Assembly (NCBI GenBank): GCA_012295275.1
Contig: CM022672.1
Location: forward strand, 10,117,904-10,181,903
Length of the DNA: 64,000 nt
DNA from: Chrysomallon squamiferum
Taxonomy: Eukaryota; Mollusca; Gastropoda; Neomphalida; Peltospiridae
Direction of reading: 5' to 3'
Under the pieces are notes generated by a model. The model saw only the letters and a list, made by a program, of their open reading frames with translations, was not told where the DNA came from and did not search any database. Within the stretch, counting starts at the first letter, position 1. Each line of letters opens with the position of its first letter. Position numbers and translations under genes: made by a program. This document shows positions 27,101-40,837 of this stretch, in pieces.

Positions 27101-28302
27101 AGGTTGACGTGAAAAATAAAAGTAATTCACCTGATCTGTATTTTGTTAAAGTCGTAATTAAAGGAATATTTCTTCTAACCAACATTTTGCCCTACTTTCG
27201 ATCGTCCAGTGAAAGAAGCACTTACTGCAAAGTTGAACGTCACTACATATCTAAACAAGCGCCGTATGTTGACGGACAGTTTGTGAAATTCCATTCCATG
27301 TGCCACTGTAGAACGAGTTACGTTTATGCGCTACGTCAAACACTGTGGTATGTTCTTTCCTGTTTATGGGAAGGTACATTTGAAATGTTACTATCTGCTG
27401 AAGCATGTTTCCCGTTTTTTTAATTTGTAAGTCCATTGACACATGATGGCAGTTAACCTTAGATTACAAATGCATTGTTCGTGTCGTTAAAGGAAACATT
27501 AATCAGATATTATTAGGTTTTCTGTAAGAAAGTCATACGATAGAAAATGGGTAAGAGTAGCCCAAATTAGAGGGCGACAGAGGGTTTTCGTTCTCTTAGA
27601 ATAATTACTATAATAACAAGTGACATGTTCTAAATTTGAAATGCGTTGTCATGCTAAAATAACATTAATTTATGTTTATTTAATTTAATTTGCAACACTA
27701 ATTTAATTTAATTTAATTTAATTTAATTTAATTTAATCATATTTAATTAAATTAAATTTTATTTAATTTTATTTTATACATTCCTTCCGATGTTTCATAA
27801 AACTTTAAAACATTAATTAACAACTTATCGATTAGTTAGTTCTGTCACTAAAACGGAATATGCTCAATATCTTCGTCACTGTTTGAATGTGTGAAAACTT
27901 GTTTTTGCTTTACCTGTCTCATCATCGTGTAAACTCGTGAGAACAAATCAATAGTTAATTGAAAAAAAAAAAAAACTCTTTCTGCTTGAGAATCATCGTC
28001 TAATTAATGAATACCCAGTCAGAGACTTATTCAACAAGTCAAGGCAGAAGAAAAACGTGTTCTGTTTTAATCCAAACAGGACGAGATTCGAGGTATTTTT
28101 GCATTTAAAGTGTAACTGTGATGGTATATGAATAAGCAACTTTACAAACTGTTCTTTATACTTCCAAGTTATTATTTTATTGCTAAGTCTTTTGAGCGTA
28201 AAATAAAAATAAAATAATACTGCAAATTTCGCCATTTTGCCCCTTCAAACGTATACATATTGTTTTTTTTATAACAGAAGAATCCAGAGTACGTAATGAC
28301 TG
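27099..28302. other. Intergenic with an unassigned 104-codon open frame
   Basis: The plus-strand frame at 27109-27423 is not simple-sequence and starts just after the A41 tract. It has no recognised domain, splice context or paralogue here. (TTTAA)n occurs at about 27690-27740. Confidence 0.35.
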
Positions 28303-28618
28303 CTAATGATAATAACAACTACTACTACTATCACTACTGCTATTGCTATTTCAGCTAATAACTACTACCACTCTGCTAGATACTGCTACTATTATTATCA
28401 CCACTACTACAACCACTGCTGCTGCTTCTGTTGCTACTATTATTATCACCACTACTACAACCACTGCTGCTGCTACTGTTGCTACTATTATTACCACTAC
28501 TACTATTACAGCTATTACTACTACTACCACCACTGTTACAGCTACTACTACAACAACCACCACTACTACTAGTATTGTTATTGATTCCGTTGTTGTTGTT
28601 ATTCTTGTTTTTGTTGTT

Positions 28619-28649
<31 letters not shown>

Positions 28650-28660
28650 TTACACAAATC
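28303..28660. repeat. Triplet field with a 48-bp tandem duplication
   Basis: Degenerate ACT/TAC/TTG triplets. Within it, 28391-28438 and 28439-28486 are a 48-bp tandem duplication differing at one position. It generates long open frames on both strands (Thr/Val/Leu/Ser-rich), none a gene. Confidence 0.85.
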
Positions 28661-29529
28661 CAAAATTTTAAAAATATTACAGTTTTGATTTATTTATTTT
28701 ACAGTCACTCACACTTAGAGTCTTCTCTTAATAATGATGTTAGCTGTAAACTGCGTTTTTAATCTGCATTCAAGATGACAAATAAATAAATAATGAATGA
28801 ATGTGATAGACAGACAGATACCTGTATTTGCCATAGACGCTGAGCGCATGTATAATACATACACACATACATAATAGGCACGTAACGCACCACAGTGACG
28901 CAATACAGCACAAATAAATGAACACTCTAAGCTTACCCGCACCTACCCCTATATCTGAATTACTTATATATCTGTTATATTTCTTTTTATTGTTAATGTA
29001 GAATCTTTGTTAAACAAAAGAATGGAGGTGTTTGTTTTTGGGGGGTTTTTTGTTCAAATAATTAGTTTCAAAAATGCAGACAACTTTCTTGCTCCATTTT
29101 GATTTCTACTGTTTTACATTTTAACGTAATTATCTGCATTGTTAAAAAAATGAAATATAACGTTCTGTCGAAGGTACATATACAAAATGCATTCAAGAAC
29201 AAAGTAAAATTCATTTTCAGCTGGCATTTACTGTTTTTTTCCAGCAAAATTGGGTTTGGTTCCTTTCACCTGTGTAATTTCACACCTCGAGACTTTCTCT
29301 AAATTATCAAAAAAATTAATTAGTCTAATTGACTTATTCAGGTAGCTTCACAGTTAAGTAATCGCCACAGAACTGACTAAGGGCACGCTTGTAATATCGT
29401 CCTCTTGTCGTGGTAAACGTCTTGGCATTAATGTTTAACACTCAGGAAAACAGTCGTCGTTTTTATCGTACAAGATCGTGTTGTCTGATAATAAAGCCAA
29501 ATCAAGCACCCAAGTTTATTATATTTTAT

Positions 29530-29589
<60 letters not shown>

Positions 29590-30463
29590 GTTATTTAATT
29601 ATTTATTTAATTATTTATTTATTTATTTATTTGTTTAGTTAGTTATTTGTTTGTTTGTTCTGTTTTTCTCTTTGTAATACTGGTAGTATCATTATTAATA
29701 TTATTAATTAGAAATACAATTATTAGTAGTATTATTATTAGAACTAGTACTAGTAGTATTCGTTTAAATATTAGAATTACCAATATTAATATTAGTATTA
29801 GTATAAGTATTAGTATAAGTATTAGAATTACAGTTAGTATTGGTATTAGTTATAATGGTAGTAGTAGTTTTGTTAACGGAATACTAGTGAAAGAAAAGTG
29901 GTAGACGTAGTAGTATTTACATTAAAATAGTAAAAGACATAGTACTAGTAGTAGTAATAGTATTAGTAGTTGTAGTAGGAGTAGCAGTAGTAATAGTAGT
30001 AACAGTTGCTGTAGTAGCAGTAATAGTAACCTTATTAATTAATGAATTTAATTAGTTTTTCTCCACATATTAATTTTTGTAAGTTATTAAATTAATTTTA
30101 AACGATTATTTATTATGTAATTTTCGTCATCTTTTATTGGAAAACTCAGTTTCTTTTTGTCACAGACATGTGAAAATTATTTGTTTTACGTAACTCTTAA
30201 ATATTTCCATAGATAATTACGTGAAGAATGATTAATGACCTTGTTATCATTATCATTATCATAATTCTTAATGACGTTGTTATGATTATCATTATCGATG
30301 ACGTAGAAAAAGACAAATAAGTTTAAAAATTACGGGAAAATAAAAGTATAAAAAAACAAAACAACATAATAATAATATAAAAAAATAAAAAATATAAAAT
30401 TATAATAAATTTAAAAAACGAAGAAGCTGTTACGAAAATGTTATTTCTACCTGATGTCTGAAG

Positions 30464-30515
<52 letters not shown>

Positions 30516-30530
30516 TAGATACATACCTAT

Positions 30531-30563
<33 letters not shown>

Positions 30564-30991
30564 CATACCTATACACACACACACACATAGATACATACCT
30601 ATATACACACACATACATAGATACATACCTATACACACACAGTCACACACACGCACACACATAGATAGATACATACCTACACACACACACACATACATAG
30701 ATACATACCTAAACACACACCCACACACATACATAGATAGATATCTACACACACACAGACACACATTTACATACGTATTAACAATTATACAGTCATACAC
30801 ACATACACTCAATTATATATCTATCTGTCTATCTATCGATCTATATATATATAATATTCGTACTAACACACCAACGTTCCAACAAATATCAATACCATAC
30901 ATACATACATACATACATACATACATACCTAATACAGGTATATACATATATACAAATATATTTATCGTTTATTTATTTTTATCTTTTTTAT

Positions 30992-31022
<31 letters not shown>

Positions 31023-31051
31023 TTTATTTACTTACTTACTTGTAATGCCAA
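28661..31051. other. Intergenic, microsatellite-rich
   Basis: Contains (ATTT)n at about 29525-29640, degenerate (AGT)/(ATT) triplets at about 29690-30030, and a CA/CATA higher-order array at about 30466-30780, followed by a T tract at 30997-31020. No gene supported. Confidence 0.5.
30466..30780. repeat. Higher-order CA / ATAGATACATACCTA array
   Basis: A (TA)n stub is followed by (CA)n blocks interrupted every 30-50 bp by the phrase ATAGATACATACCTA or close variants, about seven times. The resulting 214-codon frame (IHTHTHR-type) is repeat-derived. Confidence 0.85.
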
Positions 31052-31480
31052 TTCAGGCGAAAATATATGTAAAATATAGCACAATTATATATCACTAAGG
31101 TAATAAAATAAAGTTAAAATATAGCCCCATTACATAGTCACAATAAATGTCGGAAATATGCTTATGGTGTTAACCCTCCATCTATCACAAACTACAACAA
31201 GTGAATAACACACTGTTAGAAAATACATGCAGTCGGCTGAACGGACATATTTACATACTTTCTTACTTATTGTTCTGTTATTTCAGGCGAAAATACATGT
31301 AAAATATAGCACAATTATATATCACTAAGGTAATAAAATAAAGTTAAAATATAGCACCATTACATAGTCATAATAAATGTCAGAAATACGCTTATGGTGT
31401 TAACCCTCGATCTATCACAGACTACAACAAGTGACTAACACACTGTTAGAAAATACATACAGTCGGCTGAATGGACATAT
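31052..31480 (+). repeat. 199-bp tandem repeat, period 230 bp
   Basis: Copy 1 (31052-31250) and copy 2 (31282-31480) match almost base for base over 199 bp, from TTCAGGCGAAAATA to GGACATAT, with only scattered substitutions. Spacer sequences of the ACTTACTTA type precede both. No coding content. Confidence 0.92.
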
Positions 31481-32156
31481 TGAACAGATCAACAACAAGG
31501 CCATTTTAGTGATCATTGGAATGTTGTTTATTCAAAGAAAAAACAATTTAAGACAGACTGTTATTCCATTTTAACTACAGAACTGAGTGTTATGTCTACC
31601 GTTAATTACAGAACATAACAATGGTGATGGTTTACTTTGTTCGATCCGAAATAATTATAATGGGAAAATTCAATAGAATTTGTATTTTCCTTAATTATCT
31701 TAACGACGCTATGGAACCGTAAGAAAAAAAAAAACATTAAAAAATTAAGTAGTGTTTATTCGTCCGACACCCAATATCTGTTTTTAAGATTCGTTAAGTC
31801 TGTTCATTGATTTCTGCTTTAAATTCCAAAAAATATATAAGACACTGGTTTCGAAAAGTAAATGTCTGACTAAAGATGCTAGCGAAAAACGAAATGAATC
31901 AATGAACTGTCTCATTGTAAATTATTCTGTTTGGTTTATTTTCAACGAGCTTGGCTCGGAGATGAATTATTTATAGTAAGAATCCCGACGATATCCGTGA
32001 AGATTACTTGCAGAAACAATCAACATATCGTGATACTGATCAATAAATAAATGTAGCTAAGTTAATTAGATATGTCAAAATTATGGCTGTGTTTTTGATA
32101 CGTTATTCTTTTATAACTTGAAGTCAATGATTTATCTCTCTCTCTCTCTCTGACTG

Positions 32157-32234
<78 letters not shown>

Positions 32235-32403
32235 GCATACATACACACAAACACACACACACACACACAAATGCACACAAACATTGGGTGTTCAAACCAT
32301 CGCTTTGAGCGGTGTGTCGCGCGCAGAAGCCTCGGTTAAATTAATTCAGACGATAGCTTGAACTCGTTGTGGTTAACGTAGTCGGATGACAAATGTATCT
32401 CTT

Positions 32404-32521
<118 letters not shown>

Positions 32522-33573
32522 AAAAACGAACATTCGGACGAAATATACATTATCATCATCATCATCATTCATTTATTATTATTATTATTGTTGTTGTTTT
32601 TATTATATTTAACAGAAAAATTAATATGCGTATTAATTAAAAGAAACTGTATCAGTTTCAGATCTGTTAAACTTTGACAACCCTTGTGTCAACAAAACTC
32701 GATTTAAACTCGAGTCAAATGAGTCAGTAAAGTTCCTAAATCGAAATTCAACAATATTAGACTGGATATTAACTACGTAATTGTAATTAACTAAATCTGC
32801 GACAGACACGCCCGCTGACCTGTCAGAAAGCGTGCCTGTCGCTTACGTGCTTCACAATAGCTTGCTCTGATTAGCATGCTAATTTTTTTCAAGGTTCAAG
32901 GTTCAATTAACGTATACTGAAGGGCTTGGAAGAAAGCCAGTTACGCAAGCGAAAGCGAAATATCTGATTTAAAAAAAAAAAAAAATTGTGGGGGGGCTTC
33001 TTTGTTATTATTATTATTATTATTATTATTTAATACTTTTGTCACAACCCCTAACGTAATGGGGCATCTATCGACTAATGGAATGCGCTGTATTGTACAG
33101 AAACAAAAAACAGTAAAATATATTTGTTCTAAAAGCGTAAAATATAATCATTCAAAACATACATATCATATATACTTCATATAATAAGTCTTACAAATGC
33201 TAAGGCAATAATTTTGTCAATTTGACTTTCGTTAATATTGTTTTCAGAGAAATGGATACCATTCTGTAAACGCATGACGTCATATTGCATTAATCAACAT
33301 CCCTTGGTTTCAAACGAGATTTACTGACATATACATGTAGTCTAAGATATAGATGAATTTTGAAAAAGAAATAATAAATTAAATTATAACTTGGAAGAAT
33401 GTTTACAGATCGGTTCCGTAGATTATATCAGAGTAATAGTATTTATGTGTTCAGTATATCTAAAACACTCCTTCAAAACATGAATGCAGTTTAACTTGAC
33501 TTCACAATATCATCTCGTAATTCAGTCAGGATTGTAATAACATACATTTGTATGGTGATATAATTTGTACTTC

Positions 33574-33576
<3 letters not shown>

Positions 33577-33652
<76 letters not shown>
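33577..33652. repeat. (TA)n palindrome with a T8 centre
   Basis: About 76 bp of alternating TA split near the middle by T8 (33612-33619). It is self-complementary and could extrude as a hairpin. Confidence 0.93.
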
Positions 33653-33653
<1 letters not shown>

Positions 33654-34131
33654 CTCTGCCGAGAAATATAACATGATCACTGTAAATTTAGTTATGTTCA
33701 AAATCCACTGTAAATTGCTATTCAACAAAGTTTCACAATAATGTACTATCATGAAGTATGTTTATGATAATGTAAATATTATATCTATATGTTAACCACA
33801 ATGTCTAGCTGGTTACTGACTAGTTCTGTTTAAGACTATTTTAGACAGAGCTAACTGTTAAAAAATGAATGGCACTATAGAGATTAAATATGTGTTAGTG
33901 TCATGCAAACATTCATATTTCCTGTGCTGCATAGTTCATTCCGACAACATAGTTTTTTGTGCTTGCAAAGAAAAGCCAGGATTAATGTCAGTGATCATGA
34001 AAACCTGACTAACCCTTACATCTGCATTCAGAAAAGTTTTTTCAAGGCATTTTTTTATTATTATTATAAATTTATAATTTATTTATTTATTTATTTCCTC
34101 ATATTTTTATTAAATTATTTTATTGTTTAAC

Positions 34132-34190
<59 letters not shown>

Positions 34191-34265
34191 TTTCCTCATT
34201 TTTTATTAAATTATTTTATTGTTTATTTTTTATTGTTTATTTATTTATTATATTTTTTTATTTTT

Positions 34266-34310
<45 letters not shown>

Positions 34311-35183
34311 TTTTTTTTTTTTTTTTTTTTTTTTAATCAGTAGGTTTATCATTTTTTCGTCAAAAATCGCGAGATCGAAAAACAGTGATTACATGACATT
34401 TGTGATTGTTACTTGAATGTCCTCGGTTAGTTAACTCCTGACTGAATTGCAGGGTCACATTTGTGCTTCACTTTGCATTCACAAACAGACAGAAAGCGTC
34501 AGCAGGCAGAGACTTTGAAGTCTATCTAATACTTACAAACCAGGTTCAGGGACCAGTTTTGAAAGAGTCCACTGCACACCTGTCTAAATCTCAACTACAT
34601 TCCTGCAGGACGTTAATCATGTGTTTTACTTCAAAAGTCCTGCATTGAAAAATACTTTCAAAAGCAAATACATCTGAACTTAAACATTCCCGTGATACAG
34701 TGGATCAAAAGGAATGAGTATTCAAATGTCGTGTAGTATTTATGATCGTTATATTTTATTTTCGACCTGTTTATGATTATGGGCTCACATGTGATGGTAA
34801 TAAGAGGGTGTAAAATGAACAGTCGGCAATAAAAGTTTCAAAAACAGGAAACCAGAATCAAAAGTTATTATTATTTTCTACGATCGTGATTTACATCGTA
34901 TAACTGTGTTATAAAAAAAATTTTTACAAGTTTAACAACTCGGTAACGATATTTAATCTATGTAAATATTTCTGAAGTGGGGTTTCACATGTTGTGTGGT
35001 TAACGACATAGATATTTCTGTAATATAGAAGGTATATAATCTGAATACATGGTTCTCATTAGTGAAATGCTAGAACGTACGTCTAAAGTGCTGTTGGTCG
35101 TTGCATCTATCCCATTTGATGAACCGTTACATCTATTTTTTGTTTGTTTTATTGGTTTGGGTTGTTTCTTTTTTTTCTTTCTT

Positions 35184-35220
<37 letters not shown>

Positions 35221-35519
35221 TTTGTTATAACCCAAGAAAAGTGCACAGAATACAAATGCTCACGACATATAAATTGACTTCACAATGTCTGATGATTACG
35301 AATAAAAGTGTAATTATTACGGTTGTTGAAGACCCAGGCTTTACAGTTTATGTATAACTTCTCCGTCAAACTACAATAGAGCTGATATCACTTTAATTTT
35401 TTTATATGATGAAATATAGCTGTAATATTTTTCATATAATCTATAAATATGTGCACTCACACCCACCCACACACACAAATCGCGCGCAGATGCATATATG
35501 AATTTTGTGTTAAATATTA

Positions 35520-36089
35520 CCGTATATACTTGTGTACAAGGCGACCTTATGTATAAGTCGATGTGTATTTTAAGACCAAAAATTGCGTCATTTTAGGTAT
35601 TACTTGTGTATAAGTCGACTGTAGATTCCAGGCACCGTCACTATTTTTAGACCAGTGTGACAGTGCCATGAAGGCCTACATTGTACGCCTACTGTAACAT
35701 AACTTGCACGAGCTGTAACTTGCACGAACATACCATAATAACGTAAATGCATGTATTACACGAGCTATAGCCTAAATCATTGCAAGACGCCGTACTGACG
35801 GTTTTCTCGCTTTAAAGTGTATTTTTATGTCATTAAACGGAAGAATATCATGTTTTACATTCATATTTGGTTTTGTTATTTAATTTTTCAAAATTTTTTA
35901 TACGATAAAATTATATTTTTGAAAAGCTGAAAGACCGCGATTATTTTAGATGCATCCCGTAGCAAAAATAGTCAAAATGGCGACTCTTCAGCAACAGCTA
36001 CAAAAGCATTACCTATGTATAAGTCGATCCCCAAAATATTACCTTAATATAGTCTTCCAAAAATTCGACTTATACACAAGTATATACGG
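35520..36089. mobile_element. MITE-like DNA transposon remnant, TA target duplication
   Basis: Seen: 17-bp perfect terminal inverted repeats (CCGTATATACTTGTGTA at the left, its complement at the right), flanked by TA dinucleotides at 35518-35519 and 36090-36091. Subterminal TATAAGTCGA motifs recur inside in both orientations (about 35550, 35608, 36018, 36066). At 570 bp with no transposase it is a non-autonomous element. A TA duplication is typical of the Tc1/mariner/pogo superfamily; assignment to it is inference. The open frame at 35950-36153 runs across the right end and is not a gene. Confidence 0.85.
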
Positions 36090-36091
36090 TA

Positions 36092-37463
36092 GATTAAAAT
36101 TATTATATTTATATGTTTTATGGGGTTTTGGTTTGTTTTTAAAATGTCTCTAACACGGTTCCGTTCGATCAGTCATATCCGAAACAAGGGGAATAACTCT
36201 ACTTTAACAGTGTGGTTTTTTTTATTATTACTATTATTATTGTTTAACAGTTAGACAAATGTTTAGAAAGTATTTGAAGCCATTATATATTTTAACGACA
36301 ACACTGAAAGAAAATAAATACGGCTGATTATTTAAAAAAAAGCTTTTTAGCTTGTTTTTTTGTTGTTGTTATTGTTATTATTTTGGTGCTTTCTGACTCT
36401 AATTTCAAATTCTGTGTGTTTTTAAAACAACATTGTTGATTACATTAATTACGTCACGAACCGATGTCATCGAAAAAGCCCTACGTCAGTTTGACCATTG
36501 CTTGGAATAATTCCAAGGGAGTGCCTTTCTCTTGGTACATTTTTCATATCGCATTCTAATTTCTTGGACATCATTTAAGTCTTAGTACGACGTTAATTCG
36601 ATGGTGAGTTATCGTACATGGATTTTTCTGATGCCAAATGCTAAACGATAGGACAACAAAAACAAATGTATTTTCCATTTTGTTTTACTTACGAAGAAAT
36701 GCACCTTACTCTTTCCCACAAAGACGTACTTGTTAAACCAGATGCCACACAACAGGACCACTGAATAAGTAGATTTTATGTTTGTAACAAGTGACCCATT
36801 TCTCACTTACTTATCTTTAGTAAACAGTGAATAATTTTGATGTAAAGTAAAAATCAGATGAAATAAAAGCTGAAAAAAGCCAGAAAAAAAAAAGTTAATT
36901 GCTTTGTCACCTTCGCAGAATAAAGCTGATATCTGAAGACTTTAACAAGTTATTCCCAGTTATATATGAGTGAATTCTTTTGTATTTATTACTTCTTTTT
37001 TCCCTCTCAACTAATGGCCTCACCCTTTTCTTCTCTTTTTTTTTTTTTTTTTTCTTGTTTTTTTCTGAAATACCATTTCAAACGAGAAACCCGAAAATGT
37101 TTGGAAATTAAATTATAATAATGTTTCTGTAGCTGTTATTTTTATGTTTAAATATCGACTTATAATACTGACTGGATAATCATTTTTGTAAACCGAATAC
37201 AAAACAAAACAATAAATAATGTAGAAACAGAGATGAAAATAAAAACTTGTAATATAAAACTAAACGTTAATTTTATTTATTTATTTAATCATTTTATTTT
37301 ATTATGATTATTTTTTCCCCCAGTCGACTATGGCGTACACCTGGACAAAACAAGTTAAAAGAAGTAAATTCTATCGGGTTAAAAGAGGCAAGTATTGAGA
37401 ACATACAAGTAAAAAGACGAATACGGATCGAAAAGAGTGATTCAGGATAAAGTTTGCTCTGTC

Positions 37464-37562
<99 letters not shown>

Positions 37563-37774
37563 CGAAGAGAAACAGAAATGGAAAGAGAGAACAAAAACAA
37601 ATTAAAATAATTCGTTATTAAAGAAATTAAAATATTTTTTCTGATTTGTGAACAAATATTCATTAACATACAAAAACAATAAAATACAAATTTAAATAAA
37701 TTAATTTTAAGTGATATGGAATAATTGAATTTATTTTTTTTCTCTTTCTTTCTTTATTATATATATATATCCAG
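36092..37774. other. Upstream of the plus-strand fucosyltransferase exon
   Basis: Should contain, or lie within, the intron preceding the GT11 exon at 37775. A GT-to-GA compound microsatellite lies at 37464-37556. T tracts occur at 37038-37053. No first exon identified. Confidence 0.5.
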
Positions 37775-38919
37775 TTTTGGTCTTGTTGCTGTTATTGTCA
37801 GTGATCTATTTATTTTGGCTGACAATCTTTGATGATTCGGAAAACTGTCGACAAAACTCCGACATTTTTTCAAGCATCGAAATACAAACTTCTGCAAATG
37901 ATAGCTTCAAGTCAAGATCATTTATGTGTCGTTTCCTCGCACTTTTTCCAGCTAATCATGTTTTGACATTCCTGCAACTACTCTTTTGCGACAATAACGT
38001 CTTTGTTTTTTCACAAAAGGAAGACGGTAACGTATACGGCCAATGCAATGATCCTTTTTTGCCCACGTTTCAAAGAGAGAAACGATTTATCTGTATTACA
38101 ATAGATGGGGGACTTGGTAATCAGATGTTTTTATTTGCATCGGCTTATGGCATAGCCAAACAAACTGGTCGACATCTTGTCATCTATCGACAATCACCTT
38201 TACTGGAAGTCTTCAGACTGGATTCGACTACAATTGTCAACATTTGTGTCTGTCTAAATGTAAAGATAAAAAATTCAAAGTTACACTGCAGTTTCGATGA
38301 AACACTATTCTCAATACCCAACGACGGAAATTACGAAGTGAAACGATATTTACAGTCGTGGAAATATTTTGAAAATTACACGCAAGAAGTGAAAAAGCAG
38401 TTTACGTTTAAAACGTATTTTATCCTCAGAGCTGCAGGAATATTAAATCAAGCGAAGGATAAATGCAAGAACGTTTCCATCAATAAACAACATTGCGATA
38501 ACCCAACATTCATTGGCGTCCACGTTCGCGAACCTGACAAAAACGCAAAACAGTTTGTAGGATACAACGTGGCGCCAAAAGAATACATCTACAGAGCAAT
38601 GAATTATTTTGAAAATAAATTTAAGAGTGTAATTTTTGTCGTTGTTTCCAATATTCTGAGTAAAGCTAAAGAGAAGTTACAACGGCAGAATAACACGTAT
38701 TTCGTTGAAGGGTACATAGCCCCCGTGGACATGTCTGTTCTGGCGCTTTGTAATCATACCATCATCACTGTGGGGACATTTGGATGGTTTTCAGCCTTCC
38801 TAGCAGGAGGAATCACTGTATATTACAAACATCCTCACAAACAAGACTCAGAAGTTAAGAAACAATATTCAGCAGATTACAAAGACTTTTTCTACCCAGA
38901 CTGGATAGCAATGGAGTAG
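37775..38919 (+). CDS. GT11 alpha-1,2-fucosyltransferase-like protein, main exon (5' end missing)
   Basis: The family uses GDP-fucose to fucosylate galactose in the Golgi. Seen: a hydrophobic anchor (LVLLLLLSVIYLFWLTIF), a stem of about 80 residues, then a catalytic domain with GGLGNQMF (38107-38130), ASAYGIAKQTGR, LQSWKYFEN and VGTFGWFSAFL, ending WIAME at a TAA-free TAG stop. The exon starts after a CCAG acceptor at 37771-37774. No ATG lies between the in-frame TGA at 37726-37728 and the coding region, so a first exon supplying the start codon and one base of the split codon is required. The canonical HxRRGD motif reads HVREPD here (38521-38538): the second Arg and the Gly are replaced. That may alter or abolish GDP-fucose binding. 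About half the residues match the minus-strand paralogue. Probably a real gene; its catalytic competence is uncertain. Confidence 0.85.
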
Positions 38920-40804
38920 TTTTTTTGTTGGAGGGTTTGGGGGATGTGTTGTTGTTGTTGTTTTTTGTTATTGTTGTTTTGTTTTTGTTTTATATTTGTT
39001 TGTTTGGTTGGTTGGTTTGGTTTTTTCGATTTTCTTTTTTTTTTTTTTTTTTGTTGTTTGTTGGGGGGGGGTTTAGGTTGTTTTTTTCTTTCGTGGATCC
39101 TGAAATGTGTCTTGGTTCTGATAAAGGATTTTGTGATCCCAACACTATATTGATATAAACATTTCATCTCGGTTAATATTTATAAAATTATTTTAATAAA
39201 AACCATAAATATCAAAGATACTTTTTTTTTTCTTTTTTTTTTTATTTCATATCCTATTCCTGTTTAGCCATTCGTCTTTTCCGATTGGACAGATATCCTG
39301 TACAAGTCCTGAAAACATTCTCAGTCTCCAGATACATCTATAATGATTAACCCGATTATTGCTAATTTCTCGACAAAAGTATTGCACATATCTCATAGAT
39401 ATCCATGTCCCAATTTCGTGGATAACAAAATGAAAAGCAAACGATACGTCAAACAAAGAACTAACTATCCTAACCTAACAAACTTCACTCAACTAGCCAA
39501 CATTTTTCTACGGTTCATTTATCTTTACATATACTGTATGGCATTTGTTTACATTGTCTTTACGTCTGTCTAATGTTCTAACATTATCATATCACTGTAA
39601 TATATAGCTGTTATGTGTAACTAAAATTTAATGTTTCGGTAAATTTTCGGGATAATGTTTACATTCGCGATTTCCCATCCTTTTGCTTTTTCCATTATTA
39701 CGTGAAATCGAAAGTATTTATTTTCAAATTGTAAATATAAAATAAAATAAAATAAAATTAGAAAAAGTAGGTTCTACCACCATTTGGACAAACTTCAATT
39801 TGTGTATAACAGAATTACAATTATTATAATAAAAATAACAACAATAAAAGAATGTGGACACCAAATATTTATTTTTCGATAAAATTCCTTTGTTAAATAT
39901 AAATTAAATAAATGAACGGCGTAAATTGTATTTTGTTCAATTTCTGTAGGCAACGAAATTCGAAGTAAGTGTTGTTTCACGTACAAATTTCACTTAATGG
40001 TCGTGTGGAAAATCGAACTAGTTGAGTGGATGATAGTAATAGCATCCAGTTAGCTCCCTTGGCAATTAAAGTAATGCTTGTTAATAATCGGCAAGCTGCA
40101 ATTACTGTAAGTATTTTGCAACATTTTTTCGATATTTAATTACTGTATTATATTTTTGTACTACATCTATAACAGGACCATCATGTAATTTGGTTTGATT
40201 CGTAATTGGATCATCGCACAAAGCTTCATTCAGATTAGGAACATATATTATTCCTAATTATCTCCCCCTTTTTCTATTTAGAAATGTCACATTAGTTGTA
40301 GGGTTTCTTTTATTTCATTTATAGGCATTTTCTTTTCTTATTATTATTTCTTATTATTTATTTAATGTTATTTTTATACAGTGAACACAGAACAGTTCAC
40401 AAAATATTTCAAGCAGTACTCGAAATTTAAATAAACGATTCAATTTCCTTCAATGTCGGTGATTTATGAATTATATTTTGTTGTTGTTGTTGCCTCAGTA
40501 GTCTCTATCAGCATTTATCTGTATAAAACTGATGAATATCAATTTTAAAAATTACAATAATAATAATAAAATAACTCTTTACCTTTTAGGAAAGTATATT
40601 TATTGAATATAGAATTCACATACCTGTATTTTTTTTTCATATGTATGTATTTATTTTGTTTTATTTTATTTATTTATTTATTTTTTTTTTTTTTACTGTT
40701 TTAAATTATATCTCCTGAATTTTTTTTTATTAGAAGAACATAAATATCAGATTTTTAAAAATATGTTTAAATCCACATTTGGTTATGACATCTGAACTTA
40801 ATAA

Positions 40805-40837
<33 letters not shown>

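Noticed and set aside
27109-27423. 104-codon plus-strand ORF after an A41 tract
   Set aside because: Composition is protein-like, but there is no recognised family, no splice sites and no paralogue; kept only as a note in the region description.
30454-31098. 214-codon plus-strand ORF
   Set aside because: Produced by CA/CATA arrays, an ATTT run and the left edge of a tandem repeat.
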